DNA from: Bauldia sp.
GTDB lineage: Bacteria > Pseudomonadota > Alphaproteobacteria > Rhizobiales > Kaistiaceae
DNA length: 61,536 bases
Assembly: GCA_022841545.1 (NCBI GenBank)
Contig: JALHRF010000005.1
Location: 1-61,536 of the forward strand
Direction of reading: 5' to 3'
Numbering within the stretch: the first letter of the stretch is position 1; each line of letters begins with the position of its first letter. Position numbers and translations under genes: made by a program. The notes beneath the pieces are model-generated. The model was not told the DNA's origin, did not search any database, and worked only from the letters and a program-made list of their open reading frames with translations. Below, in pieces: positions 27,499-36,812 of the stretch.

Positions 27499-28982
27499 GC
27501 AAGGCTGAATCGAAAGGCCGCGACTGGCTTGTCGCCGCGACTGTTATTTCTGCCCTCACGGTGTTCCGATTTTGGGCTTCCGCGACGATCGGCCTCGCGC
27601 CGGACGAGTCGTACTACTGGCTCTGGTCGCGTGTACCCGCTGCAGGCTACCTCGATCATCCGCCAATGGTCGCGTGGTGGATCTGGGCGTCGACCGCGCT
27701 TTTCGGCGACAGTGAGTTCGGGGTGCGTGCCCTGGCTGTCGTCTCTACGGCCATAACCTCCTACGCGGTATTCGCGACCGCTCGCAATCTCGAACTCGGC
27801 GACGCGATAGCGGCACGGGGGGCCATCTGGTTCAACGCCACGATCCTCGTCGGTGTCGGGGCGATCCTGATCACACCCGACTCGCCCTCGGTGATGTTTT
27901 GGGCACTCGCCGTTTGGGTGCTGGCGGACATCCGACGGACAGGGACCGGCTGGCTGTGGCTCCTCGTCGGCCTCTTCGCGGGCCTCGGTTGTCTCTCAAA
28001 ATACACGAACCTCTTCCTCGGCGTCGGCGTGCTGCTCTGGCTGCTGGTCGATCGGGAGGCGCGCCGGTGGTTCCTGAGCCCATGGCTTTGGGCGGGAGGT
28101 CTCGTTGCCGTGCTCGCCTTCCTGCCGGCGCTGCTTTGGAACGCCGACCACAACTGGATATCGTTTGGCAAGCAATTCGGCAGGGTCGTGGCCGGGGGAA
28201 TCCGGCTCGAATACATCGGTGAGTTCGTCGCCTCCCAATTCGGCCTGCTGAACCCGCTGATCGCCATCTTCGTCGGCATTGGGGGATGGGTCGGCTTCAG
28301 ATCGCTTGGCCGCCGGCGGAGCCGGTCGGACGGAGCGGTGGTCTTCCTTCTCATGCTGTCCCTCCCGCTCATCGCGTATATGAGCGTCCATTCCTTTCAC
28401 GCGCGGGTGCAGGGGAACTGGCTGGCGCCCGTCTATCCCGCGCTTGTGCTCATCGGCGCCATCGTCGCCGCGGCGGCGTCTTCGCGGTTCCTGGGTGGGT
28501 TGGCGAAGGCGGCGGCGCCCCTAGGGATTGTCGTCTCCGTCCTGGTGCTCCTGTTCTTCGTTTCGCCATGGCCGACACCGTTCGGACAGCGCACCCCGGC
28601 GGAGCGCCTGGTCGGGTGGAACGGGCTTGCCAAGGATGTCGAGGCGCTCATGGAGACGTCGGGCGCAGGCTGGATCGCAACCGCCGACTATGGCCTGACC
28701 GGGGAACTGGCCTTTTACGGCCCCGGAACGGAACTGGTCCAGCAGGTCGACGAGCGCCAGCGCTATCTCTTCGACAAGGTGGATCCGAGCATCATGCGCG
28801 CGGCCGCGCTTCTGGTGCTCCCCAAGGAGCGGGCCGATCTTCGGAAGTTCCGACGATGCTTCACGTCTCTCTCGCCGGTGGCCGAGCTCGAGCGCCTCGG
28901 GCCGGACGGCCCCGTCGCGGTGTACGGTGTCTGGCTCGCGGAAGGCGCCCGGAAGACGATCCTGAGCCGGGGCTGCCGGTGA
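27495..28982 (+). CDS. ArnT-like GT39/83 lipid-linked-sugar transferase
   Basis: 495 aa integral membrane enzyme. Near the N-terminus are the signatures of the PMT/ArnT superfamily: GLAPDESYYWLWSR (catalytic Asp/Glu) and GYLDHPPMVAWWIW. Then come eleven or so hydrophobic segments and a C-terminal soluble domain. These enzymes transfer a sugar from a polyprenyl-phosphate donor to lipid or protein in the periplasm. The start is TTG 27495 in a TTGA overlap with the GT2-GtrA gene; a longer frame inside that gene is antisense to its function. The pair forms a donor-synthesis plus transfer module; the acceptor is unknown. Confidence 0.88.
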   Translation: MSKAESKGRDWLVAATVISALTVFRFWASATIGLAPDESYYWLWSRVPAAGYLDHPPMVAWWIWASTALFGDSEFGVRALAVVSTAITSYAVFATARNLELGDAIAARGAIWFNATILVGVGAILITPDSPSVMFWALAVWVLADIRRTGTGWLWLLVGLFAGLGCLSKYTNLFLGVGVLLWLLVDREARRWFLSPWLWAGGLVAVLAFLPALLWNADHNWISFGKQFGRVVAGGIRLEYIGEFVASQFGLLNPLIAIFVGIGGWVGFRSLGRRRSRSDGAVVFLLMLSLPLIAYMSVHSFHARVQGNWLAPVYPALVLIGAIVAAAASSRFLGGLAKAAAPLGIVVSVLVLLFFVSPWPTPFGQRTPAERLVGWNGLAKDVEALMETSGAGWIATADYGLTGELAFYGPGTELVQQVDERQRYLFDKVDPSIMRAAALLVLPKERADLRKFRRCFTSLSPVAELERLGPDGPVAVYGVWLAEGARKTILSRGCR

Positions 28983-29108
28983 TCGTGTCGCGCACGCGGC
29001 CGCCCCGGGCTCTGCAAATCTGGACTTCGCATGCGCGGCGTCGCAGAGAAGAGCGTTCAAGGGCCGGCGCGAACCGTCCCGAATGACCGAGACCAGAAAG
29101 GTGATCTG

Positions 29109-30599
29109 ATGAGCGACCGTGCCAGAATCTCGTTTGCCAAGCCTGCGACCAAGCCGGCCGGCACGGTTGTGGTGTTCGCGGGCCCCGATGTCACGCTCGG
29201 ACCAGCAGCCCGCGCACTTGGCGTCGCGGCGCTGGTCGAGCGCGCTGCCGCGACTGCCGGCTTTGCCGGCAAGGCGATGGCCACACTCGACCTGATCGCA
29301 CCGGCAGATACCGAGTTCGACCGGCTTGTCGTGGTTGGCACCGGCAAGCTGTCCGACCTCAAGGAGAAGGACTGGCTGCGCCTTGGCGGAACGGCGATGG
29401 GCGCGCTCGGCAAGGCCAAGGCCGCCACGGTGATCCTTGAGCGACCCGATGGCCGGAAGCTCACCGCTGACCAGACGGCGGACTTTGCGCTCGGCATGAG
29501 GCTCCGCGGCTACAGCTTCGACAAGTACAAGACGCCGAAAGTCGACAACGGGGATTTGGCCCAGCCGGTCGACATCACCATCGCGGTTGGCGAGTCGGGG
29601 GCTGCGCGAAGCGCCTGGACCTCGCTTTCCGGGGTGGCAGACGGCGTGCTGCTCGCCCGCGACCTGGTCAACGAGCCCGCCAACGTCCTCGGCCCGGTAG
29701 AGTTCGCGGGGAGGGCAGGGGAGCTGTCGAAGCTTGGGGTCGAGATCGAGATTCTCGGCGAGAAGGACCTGAAGAAGCTCAACATGGCAGCGCTTCTCGG
29801 CGTGGCGCAAGGCTCGGTGCGCCCGCCACGGGTTGTGGTGATGCGCTGGAACGGCGGCAAGGCAAAGGACCAGCCGGTCTGCTTCATCGGCAAGGGCGTG
29901 GTGTTCGACACCGGCGGCATCTCCATCAAGCCGGCTGCCGGCATGGAGGACATGAAGGGCGACATGGGCGGGGCCGCAGCCGTCACCGGCCTCATGCATG
30001 CGCTCGCCGCGCGCAAGGCGAAGACGAATGCGATCGGCATCATCGGCCTGGTCGAGAACATGCCCGACGGCAACGCGCAGCGGCCGGGCGACATCGTCAC
30101 CGCCATGGACGGCAAGACGATCGAAATCATCAATACCGACGCCGAGGGCCGTCTGGTGCTGGCCGATCTCGTCGCCTATGCCGAAGACCGCTTCAAGCCG
30201 CGCTTCATGATTGACCTCGCGACGCTCACCGGTGCCGTGATCATCGCGCTCGGCCATTTCCATGCGGGTCTGTTCGCCAGCGACGATGCCCTCGCCAACG
30301 CGCTCTTTGCGGCCGGCGAGTCGACCGGGGAACTGGTCTGGAGGCTGCCGCTCGGGCCTGACTACGACAAGCTGATCGATTCCAAGTTCGCCGACATGAA
30401 GAACATCGGGGGCAGGGCGGCCGGTTCGATCACCGGGGCCCAATTCATCAAGCGCTTCGTCAAGGATACGCCCTGGGCGCATCTCGACATCGCCGGCACG
30501 GCGATGGAATCGCCGCAGACCGAGATCAACAAGTCATGGGCTTCGGGATGGGGGGTCCGCCTCCTCGACCGGCTGGTCAGGGACGGGTTCGAACGTTGA
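29109..30599 (+). CDS. pepA: Leucyl aminopeptidase (M17, PepA)
   Basis: Dimetal exopeptidase removing N-terminal residues. 496 aa. Catalytic C-domain motifs: [20 protein letters not shown] with metal-binding Lys/Asp, [11 protein letters not shown], and the family signature [12 protein letters not shown]. The start at 29109 has AAAGGTG upstream. In alphaproteobacteria pepA is typically followed directly by holC; here about 1.15 kb of AT-rich DNA intervenes. The last 66 bp are overlapped by an antisense gene of that insertion. Confidence 0.97.
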   Translation: MSDRARISFAKPATKPAGTVVVFAGPDVTLGPAARALGVAALVERAAATAGFAGKAMATLDLIAPADTEFDRLVVVGTGKLSDLKEKDWLRLGGTAMGALGKAKAATVILERPDGRKLTADQTADFALGMRLRGYSFDKYKTPKVDNGDLAQPVDITIAVGESGAARSAWTSLSGVADGVLLARDLVNEPANVLGPVEFAGRAGELSKLGVEIEILGEKDLKKLNMAALLGVAQGSVRPPRVVVMRWNGGKAKDQPVCFIGKGVVFDTGGISIKPAAGMEDMKGDMGGAAAVTGLMHALAARKAKTNAIGIIGLVENMPDGNAQRPGDIVTAMDGKTIEIINTDAEGRLVLADLVAYAEDRFKPRFMIDLATLTGAVIIALGHFHAGLFASDDALANALFAAGESTGELVWRLPLGPDYDKLIDSKFADMKNIGGRAAGSITGAQFIKRFVKDTPWAHLDIAGTAMESPQTEINKSWASGWGVRLLDRLVRDGFER

Positions 30600-31199
30600 A
30601 AATTCGGGTCGTGGACAGTCTATTGCTATCAAGCGCGGTGCTGGTAAATTACTTGGAGGGCCGCCAAATATGCTCAACATAAGTTGTTCGTCAAACTCTC
30701 CTGAGTCGATAGTTTTTTCGAAAAATTTCTTGACGACTGCTATTTGCTGTTCCTTAAATTGAGCAGAATAGAGTTCTAGTTCTCGCTCCCACTCTTCTCT
30801 CACATTACGTGCGCTCGAGGCATAGTAAGACGTAAAAACTGAGGATAAGACCGTGGCGAGCATTAGGGCAGGAATCAGCGGACGAAGGAGGCGACCTCGT
30901 GAGGAATCGAGAGCATATGTGACGAGTGCCGTCAAAAAGGTAATAAAAGCTGGCAGCATGGCCGCGACAACTGGACTTCTACTACTACCCGTAAAGAGTC
31001 CGATTGCCCCACCCAGCGACGCAAATCCCGCGATCAAATGAGGCGCCCTGTTCCTAAGTTTAGGATCGAAAAACGATCTACATGCATACGCAATAGCACC
31101 GCTCGCCAATATTACTAAGACTAACGGGACAACGCCATTGATAATGGCTGATAAGAAATAGTTTCCAGCGTAGCATACTTGAGAGTGCAATGTACTCAT
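30534..31199 (-). CDS. Unrecognised four-helix membrane protein in AT-rich island
   Basis: 221 aa with no family I can name. Four hydrophobic segments are visible, at residues ~15-38, 52-72, 76-99 and 106-125. A charged, probably cytoplasmic helical part follows ([33 protein letters not shown]). The base composition is far lower in GC than the flanks, with codons such as TTA, ATA and AGA that its neighbours avoid. The final ~20 residues ([20 protein letters not shown]) are simply the antisense of pepA, so the native C-terminus appears to have been replaced at the insertion point. It lies 22 bp after the secreted-protein gene and is probably in one operon with it. No clear RBS. Confidence 0.6.
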   Translation of the reverse strand: MSTLHSQVCYAGNYFLSAIINGVVPLVLVILASGAIAYACRSFFDPKLRNRAPHLIAGFASLGGAIGLFTGSSRSPVVAAMLPAFITFLTALVTYALDSSRGRLLRPLIPALMLATVLSSVFTSYYASSARNVREEWERELELYSAQFKEQQIAVVKKFFEKTIDSGEFDEQLMLSIFGGPPSNLPAPRLIAIDCPRPEFSTFEPVPDQPVEEADPPSRSP

Positions 31200-31746
31200 G
31201 ATAACATCTAGCTTAGAGACACTATGGATTCAATGGCGAAAAACTATAAAGGCTTTGATAGCTATCAATCCCATCCTTATATCTGGAAATTAGTTGTTGA
31301 TAAAGATCAATATTCTTAGAATATTCAGAAGTGTCTATGAATTTGTTCGTTCTGGCAAATTCGTTACTCTGTCGGAAGACTTCCGCAGTTTGATTCCATG
31401 ATTCGAGGTATTTTCTATAGGCTTCTGGATTGTTGAACTCTTTTCCCTCCGCCGGTTGAGAGGATTTCACCGATTCTTCTATCGCAAGGAAAAAGTCTTC
31501 CATGTTGGAACCTCCGCCTCTTGGAGGTCTGGGTGGCGGCGGGCATACAAGGCACCCGACCCTTGGGGGGGTGGCTACTGGATTCTCGGTCTTGGCTGCG
31601 AATAAATCTGAGAGAGTCTGTTGGGCTTGGACGACAGTCGGCAGCAGGATCGCCGCAGCAAGGAGCAGAATGGTCGGTGGCTTGTTCATGTTGCCATACC
31701 GCGTATTGTGGACTGGGTAGATTAACATAGAGACACGCACTGGTCG
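30600..31746. mobile_element. AT-rich insertion splitting pepA and holC
   Basis: From the base after the pepA stop to the holC start, composition shifts sharply to AT-rich, with TTA, ATA and runs of A/T, and returns to GC-rich at holC. It carries two genes, both on the minus strand. I found no integrase, transposase, tRNA end or clear terminal repeats, so the mechanism of entry is unknown; the borders are judged by composition and by the usual pepA-holC adjacency. Confidence 0.6.
31222..31689 (-). CDS. Unrecognised secreted protein with CxxC motif in AT-rich island
   Basis: 155 aa from ATG 31689. Signal peptide at residues 1-22 (MNKPPTILLLAAAILLPTVV, cleavage after QA). Then comes a Pro/Gly-rich linker with a CxxC pair (VGCLVCPPPPRPPRGGG). 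Next is a helical, Asn/Ser/Tyr-rich region (AIEESVKSSQPAEG, EFARTNKFIDTSEYSKN, SYQSLYSFS). No family recognised. Composition matches the neighbouring membrane gene, not the chromosome. A longer open frame reaching 32142 is antisense of holC and was not used. The pairing of a secreted and a four-helix membrane protein suggests a joint envelope function; this is an inference. Confidence 0.6.
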   Translation of the reverse strand: MNKPPTILLLAAAILLPTVVQAQQTLSDLFAAKTENPVATPPRVGCLVCPPPPRPPRGGGSNMEDFFLAIEESVKSSQPAEGKEFNNPEAYRKYLESWNQTAEVFRQSNEFARTNKFIDTSEYSKNIDLYQQLISRYKDGIDSYQSLYSFSPLNP

Positions 31747-32196
31747 ATGCCCGAAGTCCTCTTCTACCATCTCGATCGCCAGCCCCTCGAACGGGTCCTG
31801 CCGGAACTGCTCGAGAAGTGCCTCGAGCGCGGCTGGCGGAGCATCGTGCAACTCGGCTCGGAGGAGCGTTGCGAGGCCATCGACGCGCATCTTTGGACCT
31901 ATCGCGACGAGGGCTTCCTGCCCCACGGCACTGCCAAGGACGGGCACGCCGAATCGCAGCCGGTCTGGCTGACCACCGGCGACGACAATCCCAACGGCGC
32001 GACCGTCCGCTTCCTGGCCGATGGGGCCGAACTGCCCGATGCCTCCGGCTATGCTCGTATTGTCATGCTGTTCGACGGCAACGACAATGACGCCGTCGAC
32101 CGCGCGCGCGCGGCGTGGACCACGGTCAAGGCTGCCGGCCATGAGGCGACCTACTGGCAGCAGTCGGACCGTGGCCGCTGGGAGCGGAAGGCCTGA
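31747..32196 (+). CDS. holC: DNA polymerase III subunit chi
   Basis: Clamp-loader accessory subunit that contacts SSB. 149 aa. Begins MPEVLFYHLDRQPLERVLPE, with the conserved LWTYRDEGFLPHGTAKDG and LFDGNDNDAVDRARAAW motifs. Normally the gene follows pepA, but here it lies directly after the AT-rich insertion. It therefore must be read from a promoter in or next to that DNA, or by read-through. No good RBS is seen upstream of ATG 31747. Confidence 0.94.
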   Translation: MPEVLFYHLDRQPLERVLPELLEKCLERGWRSIVQLGSEERCEAIDAHLWTYRDEGFLPHGTAKDGHAESQPVWLTTGDDNPNGATVRFLADGAELPDASGYARIVMLFDGNDNDAVDRARAAWTTVKAAGHEATYWQQSDRGRWERKA

Positions 32197-32214
32197 GGCG
32201 AAACGGTCCCAGTC

Positions 32215-34092
32215 CTAACCCGAGGCCGCGACGGCGCGCTCATGCTCGTCCGAAAGCGCCAGCCATCGCTGCTCGGCCGCCGCGATTGATTTCACCGTAT
32301 CGGCCCGCGTTTTGGCGAGGGTCGTCGACTTCCCCGGATCGTCATAGACCGCCGGCTCGCCCAGTTTGCGGTCCAATGCTTCCAGCTCTTTCTGAAGTTT
32401 GGCGATCAAGGCCTCGGTATCCCTGATCTCTTTGCGAAGCGGCGCCGACTGCGATCGCTTCTCGGCGCCGGCCTTTCGCCGGTCCTGCGCATCGTTGCGT
32501 GCGTTCCGACGGTTTGCTCGTGGCGAAGGGCCATCGAGCACCAGGCGCCGGTAGTCGTCGATGTCGTTTGGGTAGGGGGTCACCGTGCCATCGGCCACCA
32601 GCCAGAGCCGGTCGGCCGAGGCCTCGATCAGGTGGCGGTCGTGGCTGATCAGGATCACCGCTCCGGAGTAGTCGGCGAGCGCATGGACCAGCGCCTCGCG
32701 GCTGTCGATGTCGAGGTGGTTGGTCGGCTCGTCGAGGATGAGGAGGTGCGCGCCGGCAAAGGTCGCGAGGCCGAGCAGGAGGCGAGCCTTCTCGCCGCCG
32801 GACAGGTCCCGAGCGGGCGTGTCCATCTTGCCCCTGGCGAAGCCCATCGCGCCGGTGCGCGCGCGCACCTGCGCCTCCGTTGCACCCTGCATCAACGCCC
32901 GGACATGGTCATAGGGCGAGTGCGCCGGGTTGAGTTCGTCGAGCTGGTGCTGCGCGAAATAGGCGATATCGAGATTGTGGGCGCGCTTGAACCGCCCGCT
33001 GTCGGCCTCAAGCCGTCCGGCGATGAGCTTGGCGAAGGTGGACTTGCCGTTGCCGTTGGACCCGAGCAGCGCGATGCGGTCGTCATCGTCGATCCGCAGG
33101 CTGAGCCGATCGAGGATCGGCTGGCCGGGCTGATAGCCTACCGATGCGCCCTCCATGTCCACGATTGGGGGCGCAATCTTCTTTTGCGGGTCGGGGAAGG
33201 AGAATGGCGTCACCGACTCGTCGGTGATGGCGGCGATCGGCTCGAGCCGGGCCAGCGCCTTCAGCCGCGATTGTGCCTGGGTGGCCTTCGACGCCTTGTA
33301 CCGGAAGCGCTCGACGAAGGCTTCCATGTGCCGGCGCTGTTCCTCCTGCTTCTTCTTCAGCTTGAGCTGGAGCGACTGCCGCTCGCGGCGCTGGCGGTCG
33401 AAGGAATCGTAGGTTCCGCGGTAGTAGACGAGCTTGCCCTGGTCCAGGTGAACGATGCCGTCGACCGCGGTGTTGAGCAGATCACGGTCGTGGCTGATGA
33501 GCAGCACGCTCCTCGGATAACGGGTCAGATAGCTTTCGAGCCACATCGTCCCTTCGAGGTCGAGATAGTTGGTCGGCTCGTCCAGGAGAAGAAGATCCGG
33601 CTCGGCGAACAGGACCGCAGCCAGAGCAACACGCATCCGCCAGCCGCCGGAAAGCGCCGAGCAGGGTCCGCGCTGCGTCTTCTCGTCGAATCCGAGACCG
33701 GCGAGGATCGCAGCGGCACGCGCCTCGGCGGAATGGGCATCGATGTCGGCGAGCCGCATCTGAATTTCTGCGATTCGGTAGGGGTCGGTGGCGGTTTCAG
33801 CCTCGGCGAACAGGTTGTTCCGTTCGGTGTCCGCGGCAAGCACCACGTTGATCAGGGTCTCCTCGCTCGACGGCGCCTCCTGTGCCACCTGCCCGATGCG
33901 AGCATTCTTCGGCAGGCTGATCGAGCCGGTTTCCGGCGTGATCTCCCCGGTGATGAGTCGGAAAAGCGTCGTCTTGCCGCTGCCGTTGCGACCGACAAGG
34001 CCCGTCTTCGAGCCGTCCTGCAGCGCCACCGTAGCGTGGTCGAGCAGGACTCGCGGCCCGATGCGGTAGGTGATGTCATTGAGATGGAGCAT
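32215..34092 (-). CDS. ABC-F family ATPase
   Basis: 625 aa with two ABC domains in one chain and no membrane segments: Walker A GRNGSGKTTLFR and GSNGNGKSTFAK, signatures LSGGWRMR and LSGGEKARL, and Walker B LLLLDEPTNYLD and LLILDEPTNHLD. The inter-domain linker is long and basic (RRERQSLQLKLKKKQEEQRR). A C-terminal coiled coil follows residue ~540. ABC-F proteins act on ribosomes (translation factors or antibiotic protection); the layout with a C-terminal coil resembles Uup/YheS types. I chose ATG 34092 (MLHLNDITYRIG), the natural start of the first domain. It converges on holC with an 18-bp gap. Confidence 0.94.
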   Translation of the reverse strand: MLHLNDITYRIGPRVLLDHATVALQDGSKTGLVGRNGSGKTTLFRLITGEITPETGSISLPKNARIGQVAQEAPSSEETLINVVLAADTERNNLFAEAETATDPYRIAEIQMRLADIDAHSAEARAAAILAGLGFDEKTQRGPCSALSGGWRMRVALAAVLFAEPDLLLLDEPTNYLDLEGTMWLESYLTRYPRSVLLISHDRDLLNTAVDGIVHLDQGKLVYYRGTYDSFDRQRRERQSLQLKLKKKQEEQRRHMEAFVERFRYKASKATQAQSRLKALARLEPIAAITDESVTPFSFPDPQKKIAPPIVDMEGASVGYQPGQPILDRLSLRIDDDDRIALLGSNGNGKSTFAKLIAGRLEADSGRFKRAHNLDIAYFAQHQLDELNPAHSPYDHVRALMQGATEAQVRARTGAMGFARGKMDTPARDLSGGEKARLLLGLATFAGAHLLILDEPTNHLDIDSREALVHALADYSGAVILISHDRHLIEASADRLWLVADGTVTPYPNDIDDYRRLVLDGPSPRANRRNARNDAQDRRKAGAEKRSQSAPLRKEIRDTEALIAKLQKELEALDRKLGEPAVYDDPGKSTTLAKTRADTVKSIAAAEQRWLALSDEHERAVAASG

Positions 34093-34336
34093 GAGGGCGG
34101 TTATTGCCGCAGGAGCCGCTTCAAACAAGGGGTGCCGTCGCACCAACGGCAAGAGCGGCCGGGAATCGACGCTTGCAAATCACTGTGCGCTTTGGTTCAC
34201 TAAGGATGTCGGCCGTTTAGCGTTCGTTAGAGTCCTCGGCCGGACACTACCCTGTTGGTGGGAACAGGAACCGAGGGGCCTTGGCGACTTTTAGGGCGAC
34301 GAACGCTGGCAATGGTGCGCGCGGCATGCAGGAAGC

Positions 34337-35506
34337 ATGGATGCGTGCGATGCTATTGGCCAGCCCATGGTAAGCCGGAACCGGTCAGGGTCGCTCCTTG
34401 CGAGCCGGACATTCCGTGCCGCTTGCCTCGTCGGCGTTGTCGGGCTTCTCGCCTCGTGTTCCGCCAGCGGGCCGGAATCGCCGAAGTTCAGCGAATCCGA
34501 GTATGGCAAGGCAAGTCCGCGCGTCGTAGCCAGCAATCGCAAGGTTCCGGACGGCGGCGGCCGATACATGGTGGGCGAGCCCTATCGGATCGCCGGCAAG
34601 ACCTATATTCCCAAGGACAACCCGGAAGGGTACACCACCACCGGCAGCGCGTCCTGGTACGGCAACAATTTCCACGGCCGCAAGACCGCCAACGGCGAAA
34701 TCTACGACATGCACGAGTTGTCGGCGGCGCACCCGACCTTGCCGCTGCCCAGCTATGTGCGCGTGACCAACCTTTCCAACGGTCGATCGGTGATGCTCCG
34801 GGTCAACGATCGCGGCCCTTTCACGCACAACCGCGTCATTGACGTTTCGTCGCAGGCTGCCTCGATGCTCGACTTCAAGCGGGCGGGGACTGCGAAGGTG
34901 CAGGTCGAGTACATCGGCCGAGCCCGCCTGGACGGCAAAGACGACGATATGCTGATGGCCTCGTACCGCGGACCCGGCAGCACGCCGCCGCGGACGATGG
35001 TCGCATCCAATGACGCGCGACTTCCGAAGCCGGGCGTATTCAACCCCGGAACGAAAACTCGGTCGACGATCGATTTTGGTGTCGCCGATGAAGGCATGGC
35101 CTTCGGGACCGAACCCATTCCCGCCGGTCTTTCCGATCCGATTGCGCCGCTGATCCTCCAGGCGGGATTTGCGTCGTCCTACGCGGAGCCGGAGCCCTAT
35201 CGCTTCACGCCGGCGCAGGCCGCAGCCACCGCGATCGCCATGGGCGATGGCGATGTGCCGTTCGATGCCGCGCGGCCTGTTCCAGCACCGAAGACGATCC
35301 AGGTGGGAACGTTCTCCGACCCTGCCAATGCCAAGCGCGTTGCCGCCAGCCTGTCGGAGTTCGGCGAGGTGGCCGTCGCCGAGGATACTCGCCATGGCAA
35401 GGCGCTCCGCATCGTCCGGGTCAGGACCGTGAACGCCGAGTCGGTGCTTGCAGCCGCTGGCAGGCTCGGGCTTTCCGGGGCGTTCGTCGTATCTCCCGCC
35501 GACTGA
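34337..35506 (+). CDS. rlpA: Septal ring lipoprotein RlpA (lytic transglycosylase-like)
   Basis: 389 aa. Lipoprotein signal with lipobox LLASC (Cys41). The double-psi beta-barrel is at ~100-190 (GSASWYGNNFHGRKTANGE, LPSYVRVTNLSNGRSV, RVNDRGPF, VIDVSSQAA). A C-terminal SPOR domain is at ~315-389 (KTIQVGTFSDPANAKRVAAS). SPOR domains bind denuded glycan at division sites; RlpA of Pseudomonas cuts such glycans. The start could also be ATG 34367, which gives a shorter leader; AGGAA sits close before 34337. It probably shares the segment with the D,D-carboxypeptidase gene that follows 88 bp later. Confidence 0.93.
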   Translation: MDACDAIGQPMVSRNRSGSLLASRTFRAACLVGVVGLLASCSASGPESPKFSESEYGKASPRVVASNRKVPDGGGRYMVGEPYRIAGKTYIPKDNPEGYTTTGSASWYGNNFHGRKTANGEIYDMHELSAAHPTLPLPSYVRVTNLSNGRSVMLRVNDRGPFTHNRVIDVSSQAASMLDFKRAGTAKVQVEYIGRARLDGKDDDMLMASYRGPGSTPPRTMVASNDARLPKPGVFNPGTKTRSTIDFGVADEGMAFGTEPIPAGLSDPIAPLILQAGFASSYAEPEPYRFTPAQAAATAIAMGDGDVPFDAARPVPAPKTIQVGTFSDPANAKRVAASLSEFGEVAVAEDTRHGKALRIVRVRTVNAESVLAAAGRLGLSGAFVVSPAD

Positions 35507-35594
35507 GTCGGGCTTTCATTGCATCCCGGGTGACGGAGGTCGGTAGACTCCATCCGGCCAGAGCCGTGGGTCGAGGGCGCGAGAAGGAACCGCG

Positions 35595-36785
35595 ATGACT
35601 GCATCGAGATCCGGCATGCCGGCGTGCCCCCGGCTCGCTCACGCGGTGCTCGCCTTCGCCTTGCTTCTGCTTGCCGCGCTGCCCCCGTCCGACGCCAGCG
35701 CCCAAGGCTACGAGACCCGAGCGGCACAGGCCATTCTCGTCGATGTCGAGACGGGCACCGTCCTCTTCGAGAAGGACGCCGATGCCCGCGTGCCACCGGC
35801 AAGCATGGCGAAGCTGATGACGATGGCGGTGGTCTTCGCCGCAGTCCGCGACGGCCGGCTCACGCTAGACCAGGAGTTCGTCGTCAGCGAGGATGCGTGG
35901 CGTCAGGGAGGCGCGCCATCGCGCGGCACCACGATGTTCGCCGAGCTGAAATCGAGCATTCGCGTCGAGGATCTCATCCGCGGCGTCATCGTCCAGTCCG
36001 CCAATGACGGCTGCATCATCCTTGCCGAGGGAATGGCCGGCACCCAGGAAGCGTTCGCCGGACTGATGAACGCGGAGGCGAAACGCCTCGGCCTCGGCAA
36101 CTCGCATTTCACCAATCCGACCGGCTATGTCGATCCGGCCCAGTACTCGTCGGCCCGCGATCTCGCGACGCTGACCGCCTACCTGATCCGGGAGTTCCCG
36201 GAGTTCTACAAGATCTACGCCGAACCCGAGTTCACCTGGAACAAGATCCGCCAGCTCAACCGCAACCCGCTCCTGTCGATGAATGTCGGCGCGGATGGCC
36301 TCACTACCGGATCGACCGATGAGTCCGGATTTGGCCTCGCGGGGTCCGCGGTCAGGAACGGCCAGCGGCTCATTCTGGTGATCAACGGCGTGGAGACGGA
36401 CAAGCTGCGCAACGAAGAGGCGCGGAAGCTGATCCAGTGGGGCTTCGACGAGTTCGAACGTGTCCGGCTTTTCGACGAGGGCGAGGTCGTTGCCGAGGCG
36501 CGTGTCTTCGGCGGTGCTGACACACGCGTCGGGTTGGTGAGCAAGCGTCCGCTCGAACTGCTCCTGCCGATCGGCGCGCGCGAGGTGTTGAGGGCCGAGG
36601 TCGTGTACCAGGGTCCGCTTCCGGCACCGGTCGAGGCCGGTCGCGAGGTCGGTGTCATCAAGGTGACCACCAGTGAAGGCATGACGATGCAGGCACCCGT
36701 CTACACGGCGTCGGACGTGGCTCTCGGCGGTTTGCAACGGCGCGCACTCGACGGCTTCGAGGAGTTGCTTCTCGGCTGGTGGTAG
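35595..36785 (+). CDS. D-alanyl-D-alanine carboxypeptidase (S11) with altered KTG box
   Basis: Periplasmic low-molecular-weight penicillin-binding protein trimming D-Ala from peptidoglycan pentapeptides. 396 aa. Signal peptide at residues 1-37. SxxK motif is Ser70-Met-Ala-Lys73 (PPASMAKLMTM), and SxN is Ser135-Ala-Asn137. The third box reads DGLTTGSTDESG, so Thr237 stands where the catalytic lysine of KTG is expected. The C-terminal beta domain (PBP5_C) follows. AAGGAA precedes ATG 35595. Whether it remains active is an open question; the first two motifs are intact. Confidence 0.92.
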   Translation: MTASRSGMPACPRLAHAVLAFALLLLAALPPSDASAQGYETRAAQAILVDVETGTVLFEKDADARVPPASMAKLMTMAVVFAAVRDGRLTLDQEFVVSEDAWRQGGAPSRGTTMFAELKSSIRVEDLIRGVIVQSANDGCIILAEGMAGTQEAFAGLMNAEAKRLGLGNSHFTNPTGYVDPAQYSSARDLATLTAYLIREFPEFYKIYAEPEFTWNKIRQLNRNPLLSMNVGADGLTTGSTDESGFGLAGSAVRNGQRLILVINGVETDKLRNEEARKLIQWGFDEFERVRLFDEGEVVAEARVFGGADTRVGLVSKRPLELLLPIGAREVLRAEVVYQGPLPAPVEAGREVGVIKVTTSEGMTMQAPVYTASDVALGGLQRRALDGFEELLLGWW

Positions 36786-36812
36786 CGGTCTCCCGCGTCT
36801 ATATCCGGGACC

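Noticed and set aside
28521..30482. Long minus-strand open frame across pepA
   Set aside because: GC-rich antisense shadow; the plus-strand protein is a clear M17 aminopeptidase.
31222..32142. Secreted-protein frame extended to 306 residues
   Set aside because: The extension lies antisense to holC and precedes a clean signal peptide starting at 31689.
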